A stretch of DNA of 28,779 nt, taken from NCBI GenBank assembly GCA_964496575.1, contig CAZCAC010000111.1, positions 1 to 28,779 on the forward strand, in the 5' to 3' direction. This DNA is from CAZCAC01 sp964496575 (lineage in GTDB: Bacteria > Planctomycetota > UBA1135 > GCA-002686595). Under the pieces are notes generated by a model. It worked only from the letters and a program-made list of their open reading frames with translations, had not been told where the DNA came from and made no database searches. This document shows, piece after piece, positions 1 to 7,936 of the stretch; within the stretch, counting starts at the first letter, position 1; the number at the start of each line of letters is the position of its first letter. A program made the translations under genes and the position numbers.

Positions 1-1473
1 GGCGGTGCCAGGATCGAGGCAAACTTCACGCTGGGGAATGGGCACACAGACGATATCGATTGCACCCACGGGATGTGCTTCGAGCCCTCAGCTGCCGTTG
101 CGGATGGTGACCTGGAGTATCGTTTCGCCTATCGACGCTGGCCGGGGACAGGTAGTGGAGACGCTGGACCACACTGGCGCTTCACCAGGACCAATAGGGG
201 TCAATACGTCACCGACGAGAATCTCGGGGTGGCTCCCGACGAGGAGAAGGCGATCTTCTTCTCGATGCCGCCGGACAAGTTCGGGAGTACCGGGGCCTAC
301 TACTACATGGGCGGAGGCTACTGCGAGGCGTACAAGACCGAGACGGGGCGAAACCTCCTGTTCGCCTGTGCAAGGGAGACTCCTGGAGGGATCTGGGTGC
401 TCGATTTCGATCAGTTGATCAAGGCTATCGACAACGATGGATACGCCACGACCCATGGTGAGCATTACTTCCTGACTGGCGACACCGCACCGTGGGACGC
501 CGTGGTGGTCGGCGAGCTAACCGCCCACCCCGAGTACTGGAACATCCCCGACTTTCGGCATTACACAGGCGAGGCGGATGCCGAGGACTTTGTCGTAGAG
601 AACGGCCTTCACGACAGGGTCCTTACCTGGCATCCACAGTTCACCAGGTTGCCGTTGGACGGATCCGGGCCTGCCGACACGTGGGTCCTCGCCGTGCCCT
701 GCATGTACGTCTCCTGTCCCGAGGATCTCCAGGTGTTCTCCAGTCATTCCGGGTGGAAGCCGGATGACGTGTTCCATGCGGGAGCGGGCTTGAACAAGAT
801 GATGGTGAGGTTCTTCAACATTCAGGAGCCGGGCAAGATCACCGAGTACGACGATGATGTCGTGGGTTCGCCCCTGCTTCCTGCCTATACGCTGATCGGG
901 CCCGACGAGGAGAGCTCGGCCACGTTCCTGCGTAACTTCCACGTGGTCGACGACCAGGGTGCCGATCGCTATTTCTGCGCTGTGGCGGATTTGGGAGGTC
1001 ACGTTCAGATCTTCGAGACCACAGAAACCCTGCACCTGATCTTGCCCGACCATCACCCTGACGCCGACACCGGCTACATGCACTTCGGGGGGACGTTTCA
1101 GCCGAATCCGTTCGCCAGATACGATGCGATCGACGATCTCTCGGACCACCTCGCCTCGAACATCTACGACGTCGAGGTCGATCAAACCGGCTGGCAACAC
1201 GATGACGAATGGCGAGAGGAGACCTATCTCTACGTGAGTGTCAAGGGAGTGGGCTTACAGATCTTGCGATTCGAAGTTGATGCGACGAGCGAAGAGGACC
1301 GGCTCGTGGAGGTCGAGCTGATCCAGACTCCTGGAGAGGTCGCGTTCCTTCACCTTGCACAGTGGCCCGACGGCGGCGGAGTCTACGCCGACCCCCACGG
1401 GTACGTGAACGAAAAGCTGCTGTTCGTCGGCGATGCGTTTGCCGGGTTCCGCATCTACACCTACGGATTCTGA
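1..1473 (+). CDS. Secreted beta-propeller-like protein of unknown function, 5' end cut by the window
   Basis: The frame is open from base 1, so the true start and any signal peptide lie outside the window; 490 residues are visible. The segment is rich in Asp, Glu, Tyr and Trp. It has repeating units with strand-like endings (for example the WVLDFDQL, YFCAVADLGG and LLFVGDAFAGF regions), which suggests a beta-propeller of the LVIVD or general surface-propeller type. That fold call is inference. No catalytic motif is recognised. The last residues (GDAFAGFRIYTYGF) look like a closing blade. The stop is followed after 13 bases by the start of the next gene, and the two share an exported, propeller-like character, so they are probably co-transcribed. 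Hand-counted GC at 781-840 is 53%, well below the roughly 72% of later genes. This suggests transfer or a different evolutionary history. Confidence 0.75.
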   Translation, partial: GGARIEANFTLGNGHTDDIDCTHGMCFEPSAAVADGDLEYRFAYRRWPGTGSGDAGPHWRFTRTNRGQYVTDENLGVAPDEEKAIFFSMPPDKFGSTGAYYYMGGGYCEAYKTETGRNLLFACARETPGGIWVLDFDQLIKAIDNDGYATTHGEHYFLTGDTAPWDAVVVGELTAHPEYWNIPDFRHYTGEADAEDFVVENGLHDRVLTWHPQFTRLPLDGSGPADTWVLAVPCMYVSCPEDLQVFSSHSGWKPDDVFHAGAGLNKMMVRFFNIQEPGKITEYDDDVVGSPLLPAYTLIGPDEESSATFLRNFHVVDDQGADRYFCAVADLGGHVQIFETTETLHLILPDHHPDADTGYMHFGGTFQPNPFARYDAIDDLSDHLASNIYDVEVDQTGWQHDDEWREETYLYVSVKGVGLQILRFEVDATSEEDRLVEVELIQTPGEVAFLHLAQWPDGGGVYADPHGYVNEKLLFVGDAFAGFRIYTYGF

Positions 1474-1478
1474 GGAGG
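1472..1478 (+). promoter_or_regulatory. Shine-Dalgarno site for the FG-GAP protein
   Basis: GAGGAGG sits 8 bases before the ATG at 1487 and overlaps the stop codon of the preceding gene. It is one of the few strong ribosome-binding sites in the window. It decides for the 1487 start over the in-frame codon at 1433, which lies inside the upstream gene. Confidence 0.75.
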
Positions 1479-1486
1479 ACGCCGCG

Positions 1487-3172
1487 ATGAACCGGATCAT
1501 CAGACGATGGGCCCTGAGCCCCCTCGGATTCGTAACCCTGTCCGCCATTTCCTCGATGGCTCACGGACAAGAGATCCTCCACAGGTTCATTGGCGACAGT
1601 TCCCAGTGGGACAGCATGTTGGGGGAGTTCGAGCCCGTTGGAGACGTGAATGGAGACGGGATCACCGATTTCATCTACGGCTGTTCAGGAGGTTGGCGCA
1701 TGCACCGCATTCGCTCCGGTAGCGACTGGAGTACCATCGTGCGGTACCGGAGTACTCTCACGAGCGTCTATGACGACAATCACGGAACGACCGTCGCCGG
1801 ACTCGGGTTATGGGATGATGACGACGTTCCCGACTACGCAGTTGGAGCCCCGACTGCGTTCAACCAACAGTACTGCGAGGGGTGCGTGCGGGTCTTCAGC
1901 GGTGCGACTCACACGATGATTCAGGAGATCTCCGAGCATATCTCCAACGACTGCATGGGGGACGAGGTCGTCAGCCTCGGAGATGTGAATGGAGACGGAT
2001 ACGCCGAGCTAGCCGCGACGGGGATAAGCAAGTTCTACGTGCGCGTCTACAGCGGCCCGAACGGGCTCTTGCTGCGGGAACACTCGATGACCAGTTCGGA
2101 ACCGTCCGTCGCGCCGTACGGGGACTACGATGGTGATGGGGGGATGGACTACCTGATCGGTGACCGCGGCAGTGGATCTCCGCCCTTCAGTGGCCAGGTG
2201 TTTCTGTACTCGGGCGTTACGGGGACAATTCTGAGGACTTTCGACGGACTGAGGCAAGGGGAGAAGACCGGTGTGTCGGTCTGCGCTGCCGGTGATTGGA
2301 ATGGCGACGGGATCGTCGACGTAGCTGCTGGGGCTCCGGGGCGCTCGGATACGTCCCATGGTTCGATGTCGGGAGTCTACGTCTTTTCCGGTACCGACGC
2401 CTCGGTCCTGCACTTCTTCGACGGCGCCGAGTACGCGCAGGCGACCTCCTGTTTTGGGCACTCGGTTGCCTCGGGCAAAGACGTCAACGGAGACGGCTTC
2501 CCCGATCTCGTCGTGGGAGCCCCCGCAGAAGATTTTGGAGACTTCTACTACCGCCAGGGAGCGGTGTACGTGATCTCCGGCCGCACCGGCGCCGTTCTCT
2601 GGCGGCTGCGCGGCAGGTACGACGCCTTTGACTACAACCTCGGGAAGCTCGTCTACACAATCGACGATCACGATGGTGACGGCCTCGACGAGTGGGTGGT
2701 TTCGGACGTGCGCTACACGCCCCCCCACAACGGCGCCGGTTGCATCACCATCTACCGCGGTAGCGTCGGCGACCGAGAGTACGCCTGCCCGACGACCCCC
2801 AACTCCGCCGGCGCCGGTGCGCGCCTCTACGCCGCCGGGCCGATCAGTCTGCGCAACAACTTTCTCAGCCTCTCGGTGGAGAGCGGAACACCCGCCGCGA
2901 GCGGCATCCTCGTCTACGGAGAGCCGGGACCCGGCGTGCCGTTCGGCGACGGCGCGCTATGCGTGAAGAACCCGCTGCATCTCGCCGGCAGCCTGACGCT
3001 GAACGGCATCGGCGCGGGGGGCCTCTCCCTCGACCTCTGGTCTCCACCCTTCTCGTCCGGCCCGGGAGCCGTCCACGCCGGTGACTCCCGCGCCTTCCAG
3101 TTCCTCTACCAGGATTCGGCCACCGGCGCGCGCAACGCCAGCGACTCGATCGTGATCCGCTTCGTGCCCTGA
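1487..3172 (+). CDS. Secreted FG-GAP (integrin-alpha-like) seven-bladed beta-propeller protein
   Basis: The product has 561 residues. It starts with a signal peptide (basic MNRIIRRW, hydrophobic stretch, AHG-Q cleavage near residue 27). Seven calcium-binding-loop repeats of FG-GAP/VCBS type are visible at about residues 53, 109 (degenerate), 166, 213, 270, 332 and 393. Most read as variants of GDxNGDGxxDxxxG. A spacing near 57 residues fits a seven-bladed propeller. Residues 434-561 form a separate domain ending in NASDSIVIRFVP. It resembles the C-terminal domain that, from memory, recurs on Planctomycetota secreted proteins and may serve sorting or anchoring. The start at 1487 is chosen for its signal peptide and the GAGGAGG site. 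The propeller part is lower in GC (58% at 1621-1680) than the C-terminal domain (75% at 2761-2820, hand counts). Ligand and role are unknown; a surface adhesion or scaffolding function is inference. Confidence 0.85.
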   Translation: MNRIIRRWALSPLGFVTLSAISSMAHGQEILHRFIGDSSQWDSMLGEFEPVGDVNGDGITDFIYGCSGGWRMHRIRSGSDWSTIVRYRSTLTSVYDDNHGTTVAGLGLWDDDDVPDYAVGAPTAFNQQYCEGCVRVFSGATHTMIQEISEHISNDCMGDEVVSLGDVNGDGYAELAATGISKFYVRVYSGPNGLLLREHSMTSSEPSVAPYGDYDGDGGMDYLIGDRGSGSPPFSGQVFLYSGVTGTILRTFDGLRQGEKTGVSVCAAGDWNGDGIVDVAAGAPGRSDTSHGSMSGVYVFSGTDASVLHFFDGAEYAQATSCFGHSVASGKDVNGDGFPDLVVGAPAEDFGDFYYRQGAVYVISGRTGAVLWRLRGRYDAFDYNLGKLVYTIDDHDGDGLDEWVVSDVRYTPPHNGAGCITIYRGSVGDREYACPTTPNSAGAGARLYAAGPISLRNNFLSLSVESGTPAASGILVYGEPGPGVPFGDGALCVKNPLHLAGSLTLNGIGAGGLSLDLWSPPFSSGPGAVHAGDSRAFQFLYQDSATGARNASDSIVIRFVP

Positions 3173-3179
3173 GCCCCGC

Positions 3180-4118
3180 TCAACCGGGCCCCATCGTCTG
3201 CAGCTCCTCGATCGCCGGAGAGCTCTCCACCGCCTGGCGCAGGAGGGAGAGCTCTCGCGAATCGATCGCGGCCAGCGGTGGACGCACCTCCTCGCCGCAG
3301 AGGCCGAGGATCGACAGGGCGGCCTTGACCGGGACCGGGTTGACGTCGAGGGAGAGCGCTTCGATGAGGGGATCGAGCACCCTCTGGATCTCACGTCCGC
3401 CCTCCAGGTCGTGCTCCGCGGCGACGAGCTCGACCAGGCGCGTGACCTGACCGGGGGCGAGGTTGGCGACCACGCTGACCGCACCCACGGCGCCCGCCTC
3501 GCAGAACTCGTACAGCAGCTTGTCCTCCCCGCAGAGCACCGCCAGGTCGGTCCGGCCGACCAGCTCGCGGACGCGTTCGATCGATGGAGACGCCTCCTTG
3601 ATCGCCACGATGCACTCGTGCCGCGCCGCCAGCTCCGCGGCGACGTCGGGGGTGAGGTCGCAGCCGGTGCGCTTGGGCACGTTGTAGAGCACCAGCGGGG
3701 CGTCGGTCGCGTCGGCGATCTGGCCGTAGTGCTGAAGCAGCCCGCGCCGGTTCGGCCGGTTGTAGTAGGGGGTGACCACCAGGATCGAGTCCGCGCCGCA
3801 GGAGACGGCGAAGCGCGCGTTCTCGACCGAAGTGCGGGTGCAGTTCGTGCCGACGCCGATCATCAGCGCGGTGCGCCCGTGGTTGAAGTCGACCGCGGCG
3901 TGGATCAGGCTCCGCCGCTCGTACTCGTTGAGGGTGGGGGTCTCGCCGGTGGTGCCCGCGATGAGGATCCCGTCGATCCCGTGATCGACGACGCGATCGA
4001 TCAGCCGCTCGAGGGTCTCGAGATCGAGGCGGCCGTCGCGGAAAGGAGTCGGGAGGGCGACGTAGCCGCCGCTGATCGGTGCTTGCATGGAGGATCTGGC
4101 GGTGGGAGGTTCCCTCAC
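3180..4118 (-). CDS. dapA: 4-hydroxy-tetrahydrodipicolinate synthase
   Basis: DapA condenses pyruvate with aspartate semialdehyde in the cytoplasm, the first committed step to diaminopimelate and lysine. Family landmarks are all present (numbered from GTG 4118): ALPTPF near 21-26, the GTTGE pyruvate-carboxylate loop at 55-59, VTPYYN at 115-120, LYNVPKRTG at 144-152 with the catalytic Tyr and substrate-binding Arg, and the Schiff-base lysine in VAIKEAS at Lys174. Length (about 302-312 aa) is normal. Two starts are possible. GTG at 4118 overlaps the pdxJ stop as GTGA, suggesting translational coupling. ATG at 4088 gives an N-terminus (MQAPISGGYVALPTP) that matches the family better. Neither has a convincing Shine-Dalgarno site. 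Related aldolases (N-acetylneuraminate lyase, KDG aldolase) share the fold, but the YNVPxRTG signature favours DapA. Confidence 0.93.
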   Translation of the reverse strand: MREPPTARSSMQAPISGGYVALPTPFRDGRLDLETLERLIDRVVDHGIDGILIAGTTGETPTLNEYERRSLIHAAVDFNHGRTALMIGVGTNCTRTSVENARFAVSCGADSILVVTPYYNRPNRRGLLQHYGQIADATDAPLVLYNVPKRTGCDLTPDVAAELAARHECIVAIKEASPSIERVRELVGRTDLAVLCGEDKLLYEFCEAGAVGAVSVVANLAPGQVTRLVELVAAEHDLEGGREIQRVLDPLIEALSLDVNPVPVKAALSILGLCGEEVRPPLAAIDSRELSLLRQAVESSPAIEELQTMGPG

Positions 4119-4837
4119 CCGGGAGCCGTTCGGATCAACTCGAGCATTCCGGACACGGCGCCGTCGACGCCGACGAAGAGCGCCTCCGCGACGATCGCGA
4201 AGCCGATGTTGAGCTCCTCCAGGTGGGGAAGAGCGACCACCGGCTGGACGTTCCGGTAGTCGAGACCGTGACCCGCGTTGACTCGCAGGCCGCAGGAGTG
4301 GGCCGTCTCCGCGGCGCGCATCAAGCGGCTGAGCTCCGCTTCCCGCTCGGCGCCCGTGGTATTCGCGTAGCGTCCGGTGTGCAGCTCGACGAACAGCGCG
4401 CCGACCTCCGCCGACGCCTCGATCTGATCGGGCTCGGGGTCGATGAACAGGCTCACCTCGCCCCCCTCGGCAGCCAGCGCGGGCACCGCGTCGACGAGGC
4501 GCGCTCTCTCGCCGATCACGTCGAGCCCGCCCTCGGTGGTGACCTCCTGCCGGTTCTCGGGAACGAGGCAGAAGGCGTCGGCGCCGCTCGCGACGCCGAT
4601 CGCGACGATCTCCGGCGCGAGGGAGAGCTCGAGGTTGAGCCGGGTGGCGATCCTCTCACGCAGGGCGGCGACGTCCGCGTCCTGGATGTGCCGGCGGTCC
4701 TGGCGCAGATGGCAGGTGATCCCCACCGCGCCCGCCCGCTCGCAGCGCAGGGCGAACTCGATCGGATCCGGGAAGGCCTCCCGGCGCGCCTGCCGCACCG
4801 TGGCGACGTGATCGATGTTGACGTGGAGCTTGATCAT
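4115..4837 (-). CDS. pdxJ: Pyridoxine 5'-phosphate synthase
   Basis: PdxJ closes the pyridoxine ring from 3-amino-2-oxopropyl phosphate and 1-deoxyxylulose 5-phosphate in the DXP-dependent vitamin B6 route. The protein is 240 aa, the usual length. It opens with the family N-terminus IKLHVNIDHVATVRQARR and carries the CHLRQDRRHIQDADV motif, the RLNLEL segment with the conserved Glu, and VNAGHGLDYRNVQP near the C-terminus. The start is set at 4837 because the frame continues upstream only as GC-rich non-homologous sequence. In the HLRxDRRHI motif the residue usually seen as Glu is Gln here; I do not know that this affects activity. The gene is divergent from rsmD across 122 bp and coupled to dapA by a 4-base overlap. 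Confidence 0.95.
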   Translation of the reverse strand: MIKLHVNIDHVATVRQARREAFPDPIEFALRCERAGAVGITCHLRQDRRHIQDADVAALRERIATRLNLELSLAPEIVAIGVASGADAFCLVPENRQEVTTEGGLDVIGERARLVDAVPALAAEGGEVSLFIDPEPDQIEASAEVGALFVELHTGRYANTTGAEREAELSRLMRAAETAHSCGLRVNAGHGLDYRNVQPVVALPHLEELNIGFAIVAEALFVGVDGAVSGMLELIRTAPG

Positions 4838-4850
4838 CGCCTCGAGGCGG

Positions 4851-4878
4851 ATTCTAGCGCTCCTCGGTGCGCGCCCAA
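4851..4878 (-). promoter_or_regulatory. Possible sigma-70-type promoter for pdxJ-dapA
   Basis: Reading the minus strand, TTGGGC (4878-4873) and TAGAAT (4856-4851) are separated by 16 bases. The -10 element lies 13 bases before the pdxJ ATG. The -10 matches the consensus at 5 of 6 positions, the -35 at only 3. A weak sequence-based call. Confidence 0.3.
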
Positions 4879-4959
4879 GGCTCGCGTGGCGCCTTTCGTC
4901 GCCGGATTCGCATCGGGGAGAACGCGCGCAACTCCCCACCATTCCGGTACGCTCTCCCG

Positions 4960-5586
4960 ATGCGCATCATCGCCGGACAGCTGCGGGGGCGAAAGCTCGC
5001 CTCACCCCCGGGGAGGGGCACCCGCCCGATGCTCGACCGGGTCCGCGAGGCCCTTTTCTCGACCCTGGGGCCGGGGATCGAGGGTTCCTACGTGCTCGAC
5101 CTCTTCGCCGGGTCCGGGAGTCTCGGTCTGGAGGCGCTGAGCCGCGGCGCGGCGTTCGCGAGGCTGGTCGAGGCCGATCGACAGGTGGTCGCCACGCTCA
5201 CCGCCAACGTCGAGGCGCTGGAGCTCTCCGGGGCGGCCGAGGTGGTCCGCGGCGACGCGCTGGACCCGCGCACCTCCGCCCCGCCCGCCGGAGAGCCGGA
5301 CCCGTGGGTGGACCTGGTGCTCTTCGATCCGCCCTACCCGTGGCTGCAGGACGAGCGGCGCCGGCGACTGCTGGAGCGGATCGCCGAGCTGATGGAGACG
5401 GCGCTGCGCCCCGAGGGCCTCCTGGTCTTCCACGCCCCGCATCGCGCGCTCCGGGAGAACGAGTTCGAGGAGATGCACGAACCCCACGCCCGCCGCTACG
5501 GGAGCTCGGCGCTCTGGTACCTGCGGGCGCCGGCGGAAGACCCCGCCGCTGCCGCGGATCAGGACCCGCCGCCGTACTCCTCGTAG
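4960..5586 (+). CDS. rsmD: 16S rRNA (guanine966-N2)-methyltransferase
   Basis: RsmD methylates G966 of 16S rRNA using S-adenosylmethionine during small-subunit assembly. The 208-residue protein begins MRIIAGQLRGRKL, a hallmark N-terminus of the family. It then has TRPMLDRVREALFS (residues 21-34), SAM-binding motif I DLFAGSGSLGLEALSRGA (47-64), the acidic EAD after motif I, and the catalytic DPPY at 123-126. The start at 4960 is fixed by the conserved MRIIAG; upstream in-frame codons have no homology-like content. TACGCT ends 6 bases before the ATG and no Shine-Dalgarno site is visible, so a leaderless transcript is possible. The 3' end overlaps the convergent hemerythrin-like gene by 28 bases. 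Confidence 0.95.
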   Translation: MRIIAGQLRGRKLASPPGRGTRPMLDRVREALFSTLGPGIEGSYVLDLFAGSGSLGLEALSRGAAFARLVEADRQVVATLTANVEALELSGAAEVVRGDALDPRTSAPPAGEPDPWVDLVLFDPPYPWLQDERRRRLLERIAELMETALRPEGLLVFHAPHRALRENEFEEMHEPHARRYGSSALWYLRAPAEDPAAAADQDPPPYSS

Positions 5587-5999
5587 GCGACGCGCTGGAA
5601 GAAGCCGGTCTCGGTGAGCTCGAGCGCGGTCCACTCGTCGAGGAAGCGACGCACCATCTCGGTCCGGACGACCAGCTGGGAGGAACCCTCCTCGAGGTCG
5701 TGCAGCAGGACCTCCAGCCGGCCCTCCAGCTCGTGCTGGCGCTTGAAGATCCTCTGCATCTCCCGCTGGATGCGAGGCGAGTCGACGAAGGTCTCGTCGA
5801 AGAGGCCGTCCCGCTCCTCGAGGTCGTACCGCTTCTTCAGGTGCGTGCGCAGCTCGTACAGGGCGCCGCGCACCGCCTCCCAGCCGACTCCGTCGACCGC
5901 TTCGAGCTCACCGCGGATCTTGTCCATCCACCACCGGACGATCCGATGTTCCTCGGCCAACTGGTCTGACGCACCCTGTTCGGCGGACTCGTCGCTCAT
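5559..5999 (-). CDS. Small hemerythrin-like (HHE-type) protein with an incomplete ligand set
   Basis: This 146-residue cytoplasmic protein is predicted all-helical. The pattern EEHRIVRWWM (His18), ELRTHLKKRYDLEERDGLF (His53, Glu61, Glu62) and FKRQHELEGRL (His89) resembles HHE cation-binding proteins, which hold a di-iron centre in a four-helix bundle. At the fourth helix (EWTALELTETGFFQRVAYEEYGGGS), where relatives as I recall carry a His before the acidic pair, no His is present. The site may therefore be altered or lost. The start at 5999 is the first Met giving a sensible N-terminus; the frame runs on upstream without recognisable content. The stop lies inside the 3' end of rsmD. Function (oxygen or nitric-oxide sensing, iron handling) is unknown. 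Confidence 0.7.
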   Translation of the reverse strand: MSDESAEQGASDQLAEEHRIVRWWMDKIRGELEAVDGVGWEAVRGALYELRTHLKKRYDLEERDGLFDETFVDSPRIQREMQRIFKRQHELEGRLEVLLHDLEEGSSQLVVRTEMVRRFLDEWTALELTETGFFQRVAYEEYGGGS

Positions 6000-6252
6000 G
6001 CTCTTGTTCGCCGGCTTCGCCGCTCCACCGGGTGGTGGCGCATTCCCGGCACCTCCGGTTTCATTTTGCCAGACGATCCCCCGGGGGGGCACGTCCCTCG
6101 TGCGTCCCTTGCTCCGGATCGGGAGAGAAGGCCCCGCAAGGGGGCTTCCGAGGGGGTCGAAGTGGGAATCGAGGCCTCCGCGGCGCCTCCCCCGCCTCCG
6201 CCGCTCCAGCCCCCGGGCCTCCCCGGTCGAAACAGCGACGAGGTCCACTCCG

Positions 6253-6966
6253 ATGTCGCGCACCGTTTCCAGACTCTGGCTCGCTCCGCTCTTCCTGCTC
6301 GGCTTCGCCTGGCCGCAGGGCGGCGGCGTCGATTCCGCCCATCCGACGGCCACGCCCGCCGCTCCCGCGGGGCGGGGCGAGGCCGAGCCGACGCGCGTCC
6401 CGGCGAAGGAGCTGTGGGCCCACCCCGGTCGCTACCTCGGCCGGGCGGTGACGATCGAGGTCCAGGTCCACTCCCATCCCGAGAGCTGGAATCCGTTCCT
6501 CACCCGCTTCGGCACGACCGAGTTCGCCTGCGTCCGCGCCTGGGCGGACGGACAGTACCCCTGGAACCAGAACGACTTCGCGCACCCCGCGGCCCGCGCG
6601 TTCGTCCGGCGCGACAGCGCCGCGCACTGGGCGCTCGCCGAGGCGAAACGCCTCCAGCGCTTCGAGCTCACCGGCACCGTCCGCTCCGTTTTCGGCGGCG
6701 TCCCCTGGTTCGAGGTGAGCGGGGTCAAGCCGCTCCTGCGGAAGATCGGCGAGGGCACCGTGATCCACGCCTCGCGCGGCATCGAGCTCGCCGGCGAGAC
6801 GGCCTGGTGGCGCGCCCGCTCCGAGTTCGACCGCGCCCTGGTCGGCGGCCTGCCCGAGTCCGCCCGCCTCGAGCTCGAGCGCTGGATCGACTACTGCGAC
6901 GAGCAGATCGCGCAACAGCCGGAGAAGCGTGTGCTGCGGCGGGTCGAGGTCGGGGACGACGAGTAG
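6253..6966 (+). CDS. Exported protein of unknown function with an OB-fold-like segment
   Basis: The product is 237 residues. The start at 6253 gives MSRTVSRLWLAPLFLLGFAW, a typical Sec signal peptide. A proline/alanine linker (about 28-50) follows. The core (about 52-165) begins ELWAHPGRYLGRAVTIEVQV and ends FELTGTVRSVFGGVPWFEVSGVKPL. The pairing of 'HPxxYxGRxVTI' with a later 'LTGTVRSV...WFEVS' strand is what OB-fold or tRNA_anti-like periplasmic proteins show; this is an inference from pattern only. The C-terminal region (about 180-237) looks helical and charged. No catalytic residues are recognised. It is divergent from the hemerythrin-like gene (253 bp between starts) and converges on the broken propeller gene with 19 bp between stops. 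The same frame is open for about 640 bases further upstream, but that stretch runs through the gene on the other strand. Confidence 0.72.
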   Translation: MSRTVSRLWLAPLFLLGFAWPQGGGVDSAHPTATPAAPAGRGEAEPTRVPAKELWAHPGRYLGRAVTIEVQVHSHPESWNPFLTRFGTTEFACVRAWADGQYPWNQNDFAHPAARAFVRRDSAAHWALAEAKRLQRFELTGTVRSVFGGVPWFEVSGVKPLLRKIGEGTVIHASRGIELAGETAWWRARSEFDRALVGGLPESARLELERWIDYCDEQIAQQPEKRVLRRVEVGDDE

Positions 6967-6985
6967 GGCGCCCGACGGTTCTGCA

Positions 6986-7936
6986 TCACTGGCGGAAGTA
7001 GTCCATCAACCGGGAGACCCCCGGCGCAGGGATCGACTGCACGCCTTCCCGGAACGCGTTGGTATCGAAACAGGACAGCTCCGCGAGCTCGATCACGTCG
7101 ACCGCGCCGTCCATCGCCTCTCGGGAGCCGGGCACCGCGAGGAACAGGAAGCGCGGGGCGCTCACTCCTTGCAGCCTCCAGCCGAGATCGCGGACCAGCG
7201 ACTTGCCGTTCAGCTGTGCGGGGACGCCCGCGCTGAAAGGTGTCGTCGGGTTGACGAGCGCTCCGAAGTTTCGCTGGTTGTCGAAGGCGAGGTCGACCGG
7301 CACGCCGGACAGGACTTCTTCCCCGAGCGACGCCGCGATCCTCGGTCGCAAGTCGCGGCAGTGCGGTCGGGTCCCTTCCTGCAGGGGACGCGGACCCAGC
7401 ACACGGCTCTCCAGGTAGAGGTGCGTGGCCGCGCCGGTGCCCGGTGGCTCGGTGCGCCCCGTGGCGGCGTCGATCGCTCCCTCGTGGACGATCCAGACTC
7501 CCGAGCGCAGGTCGGTGGGGTCGACCTGCACGGCCTTGGGCTCGTGAAACGTGTACCCGCTGAGGCCGATGATGTCGTCGTAGCCCCAGCCGTTCTGACC
7601 ACTCGGGCCCGACTCGAAGATCGCCACCGTGCCGTCGCGGTTCAGCACGTAGCCGTAGTAGACGTCGCGATGCCAGCCGAACCGAGTCTGTCGCGGGGTC
7701 AGCGCGACGGCGAACGGCCTGCCGAGGTGGGCGGTCAGCACCTTCCGCACCGAGAGCGAGGAAACCGAGATCACCGATACGCTGCTGTCGCCCTCGTTGC
7801 ACACGAGGACGTCCTCGTTCATCGAATCCCAGGCGACGCCGCGTGGACTCCGGCCGACGGTTGTCTCCCTCACCACCTGGTGGAACGTCGCGGAGGCCGG
7901 GTCGATGTCGACGAAGCTCGACGGTGAGCAGCCCAC
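6986..7936 (-). CDS. YncE-like surface beta-propeller, C-terminal part (out of frame with its N-terminal part)
   Basis: About 316 residues are readable. From FVDIDPASATFHQVVRETTVGRSPRGVAWD onward the product has repeated propeller signatures: EDVLVCNEGDSSVSVISVSSLSVRK, RPFAVALTPRQ, DVYYGYVLNRDGTVAIFESGPSGQNGWGYDDIIG, HEPKAVQVDPTDLRSGVWIVHEG. This resembles YncE/40-residue-repeat surface proteins common, as I recall, in Planctomycetota. GTG at 7936 is only the first start-like codon in the frame. The frame is open up to 8011 but carries no signal peptide, so this is most likely the 3' part of the gene that begins at 8786. If expressed alone it would lack an export signal. The stop TGA is at 6988-6986. 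Confidence 0.7.
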   Translation of the reverse strand: MGCSPSSFVDIDPASATFHQVVRETTVGRSPRGVAWDSMNEDVLVCNEGDSSVSVISVSSLSVRKVLTAHLGRPFAVALTPRQTRFGWHRDVYYGYVLNRDGTVAIFESGPSGQNGWGYDDIIGLSGYTFHEPKAVQVDPTDLRSGVWIVHEGAIDAATGRTEPPGTGAATHLYLESRVLGPRPLQEGTRPHCRDLRPRIAASLGEEVLSGVPVDLAFDNQRNFGALVNPTTPFSAGVPAQLNGKSLVRDLGWRLQGVSAPRFLFLAVPGSREAMDGAVDVIELAELSCFDTNAFREGVQSIPAPGVSRLMDYFRQ

